From positions 553,568 through 617,567 of the forward strand of contig VXAU01000750.1 in NCBI GenBank assembly GCA_013399695.1: a stretch of 64,000 nt of DNA, in the 5' to 3' direction. Under the pieces are notes generated by a model. The model was given only the letters and a program-made list of their open reading frames with translations, was not told the origin of the DNA and did not search any database. The DNA is from Formicarius rufipectus. Taxonomy: Eukaryota; Chordata; Aves; Passeriformes; Formicariidae. Shown here one piece after another: positions 62,690 to 64,000 of the stretch (the first letter of the stretch is position 1; each line of letters begins with the position of its first letter). The translations under genes and the position numbers were made by a program.

Positions 62690-63640
62690 GGCCTCTCCGA
62701 GTCAGCAGACTCATTTAACCCAGTGTGCTGTCTCTGGCAGTAACTGATCCCAGGTACTTTCAGTTTAAGTCATACTTAGATCTGTCAGCACACCCTCCCA
62801 ACAGTCAGCAGCATCAGGACTTCCCGCTCCAGATCATAATCTGGATGGTCATATTTATCTGCCACTAGTATATCTATCTGTTCTTCATTAATTCATCTAA
62901 GTATGTTGTGGGCTTTTTGCATTCTGAGCATTGTATGGCTATCAGTTTGACATTGCTGTGCAAAAAACCCAAAATTGTTTAATTTGCTTTTAAAGCTATT
63001 ATCATTTTTCTTTTTAAGTTGGTCTCAATTATTGCATTGTGAATAATCGTTCTTGACTGATCAGCTTCACAACATTTATGATTTTCTTTCTCTTAATTTC
63101 AAGTACCCTTTCAGTTGCCTCTCTATTCATTGGAGATTATCCAGTGTCTTTTGTTTGCAGAACTTGTTCTGTACCCCCTGCTCACACTTGTCAGCCTTCT
63201 ATGTTTTTATTACTTGTACCATATGATTTTTTCAGACAGCATAGCCAGAACTGCATACAGTAATTACAGTGTGGGCACACCAAAGATCTACAAGCATTTT
63301 AATATGTCTGTTTATACCCAGGCTCCTTTCCCAATAAGTCCCAACAATCTGTTTGCCATCCTGACTGCTATGGGTAACAGCTAAATCAAATCTAGCATTG
63401 TGTATGTTTGGGTGTTTGGTTTTTTTTTGTTTTTGTTTGTTTTGTTTTGTTTTTTTTTTAATTAGCCTTCATTCATATTTATTGATAATGAATTGTAATT
63501 GCTATGGTAACTGATGCTCACTAAATCCACTTGATCTTTCTGGACTCTTCAGTTTTGTGTACATAGTTTCAACTTTGACCATGATGAATAATTTTGTATC
63601 ATCTGCATGCTTTGGCATCTTTCTGCTAGTTATTTTCTCA
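62690..63640 (-). mobile_element. Ancient CR1/L3-like LINE relic, antisense
   Basis: Several blocks occur in the order of the old amniote CR1 antisense consensus: 'acccagtgtgctgtctctgg' and 'cagtaactgatcccaggt'; 'ttcattaattcatctaagta'; 'agccagaactgcatacagta', then 'attacagtgtgggcacacca' and 'aagatctacaa'; 'cccaataagtcccaacaatc' and 'tgtttgccatcctgactgc'; 'gggtaacagctaaatcaaat'; and 'gaataattttgtatcatctg' and 'catgctttggc'. It is highly diverged and interrupted by a GT-rich tract at 63410-63461. The frames at 63078-63384 come from this relic. Confidence 0.7.
63410..63461. repeat. GT-rich low-complexity tract
   Basis: TTTTG units inside the old LINE relic, apparently expanded or inserted after the LINE. 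Confidence 0.8.
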
Positions 63641-63893
63641 TGGCACATGAATGGAATGGAATAAAGCATATGGAATGTAATGAATGGGACACAACAAGGA
63701 GAAGGTGATAGCTATTAGACATGAACACTTTCTTCTGAAGCAGTCATCTTAAATCACCCTTTGCAAAGCCTGCTAGCACATGGCATTTCCTTGCCTGTGT
63801 TTGAGAAGTGCAGTTCTGTGGAGTTACTTATCATGTGAGGAGGGGCTTTACAGAATTAGATTCTACACTTCTTTTTTTTTTTTTCTTTTTCAG

Positions 63894-64000
63894 CTTGAAA
63901 ATGTGGCATAAAAGAAACTGCTGCCTACAAAAAGAGAGAATCAAGCCTGTAATGGATGATCTAGAAATAGCAGTATATCCTACAGCTCACTCAAGATTGC
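63894..64000 (+). CDS. Candidate 3'-incomplete exon with start codon, unidentified
   Basis: A strong 3' splice site precedes this piece: a pyrimidine tract of about 23 bases (63868-63890), then CAG ending at 63893. Of the three plus frames only one stays open to the window end. It contains ATG at 63901 and gives MWHKRNCCLQKERIKPVMDD followed by LEIAVYPTAHSRL (33 codons, incomplete). Composition is mixed and not low-complexity. I do not recognise the protein. It could be an alternative first coding exon, an internal exon (the frame also extends upstream of the ATG to the splice site), a noncoding exon or chance. A 33-codon open frame is not rare by itself; the acceptor is the main support. Confidence 0.3.

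Noticed and set aside
63078..63384. Hydrophobic small proteins
   Set aside because: They lie in the old antisense CR1/L3-like relic. The hydrophobic look comes from T-rich sequence.

Overview
The window is vertebrate nuclear DNA, almost certainly from a bird. It is AT-rich and gene-poor, has no operon-like gene packing, and carries many CR1 LINE 3' fragments of the bird type, ending in the usual 'gatccctt-ccaa...ttctatga' tail. It also holds a non-LTR element of the RTE clade and a tRNA-headed SINE that shares sequence with it. RTE elements of this kind (AviRTE) are known from scattered bird lineages, so the host is probably one of those. I cannot name the species.

No complete protein-coding gene is visible. 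The longest open frames lack recognisable domains, lie in low-complexity DNA, or belong to transposons. The one host coding candidate is at the right edge: a strong 3' splice acceptor ending at 63893, followed by a frame open to the last base. The window is therefore best read as a large intron or intergenic desert that may reach an exon at its end.

Layout. 1-13707: mostly unique DNA with one CR1 tail (3115-3250), a weak MIR-like relic (4690-4790) and a GC-richer block (10040-10330). 13708-26205: CR1 copies at 13708-13965 (sense), 17036-17391 (antisense) and 24750-25145 (sense), a MIR-like relic (16095-16205) and an LTR-like avian repeat (25826-26205). 30444-33894: a 1.7-kb segment present twice in tandem and joined by a single N, probably a false assembly duplication. 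34000-47696: unique DNA with two MIR-like relics and an 82-bp RTE 3' fragment flanked by a perfect 13-bp target-site duplication (43718-43825). 47697-50332: an internally deleted RTE LINE, interrupted in the assembly by a second duplicated block and a 33-N gap. 51985-52320 and 62690-63640: old, diverged antisense CR1/L3-like relics. 55815-56010: another CR1. 57188-57591: the tRNA-Leu/Ser-like SINE with its target-site duplication.

The most interesting material is the RTE/SINE pair. The SINE body matches the 5' region of the RTE copy and its tail matches the RTE 3' end, so the SINE looks like a tRNA-type promoter joined to the two ends of its partner LINE. Its target-site duplication also encloses about 125 bp upstream of the tRNA-like head, which a simple Pol III SINE would not carry.
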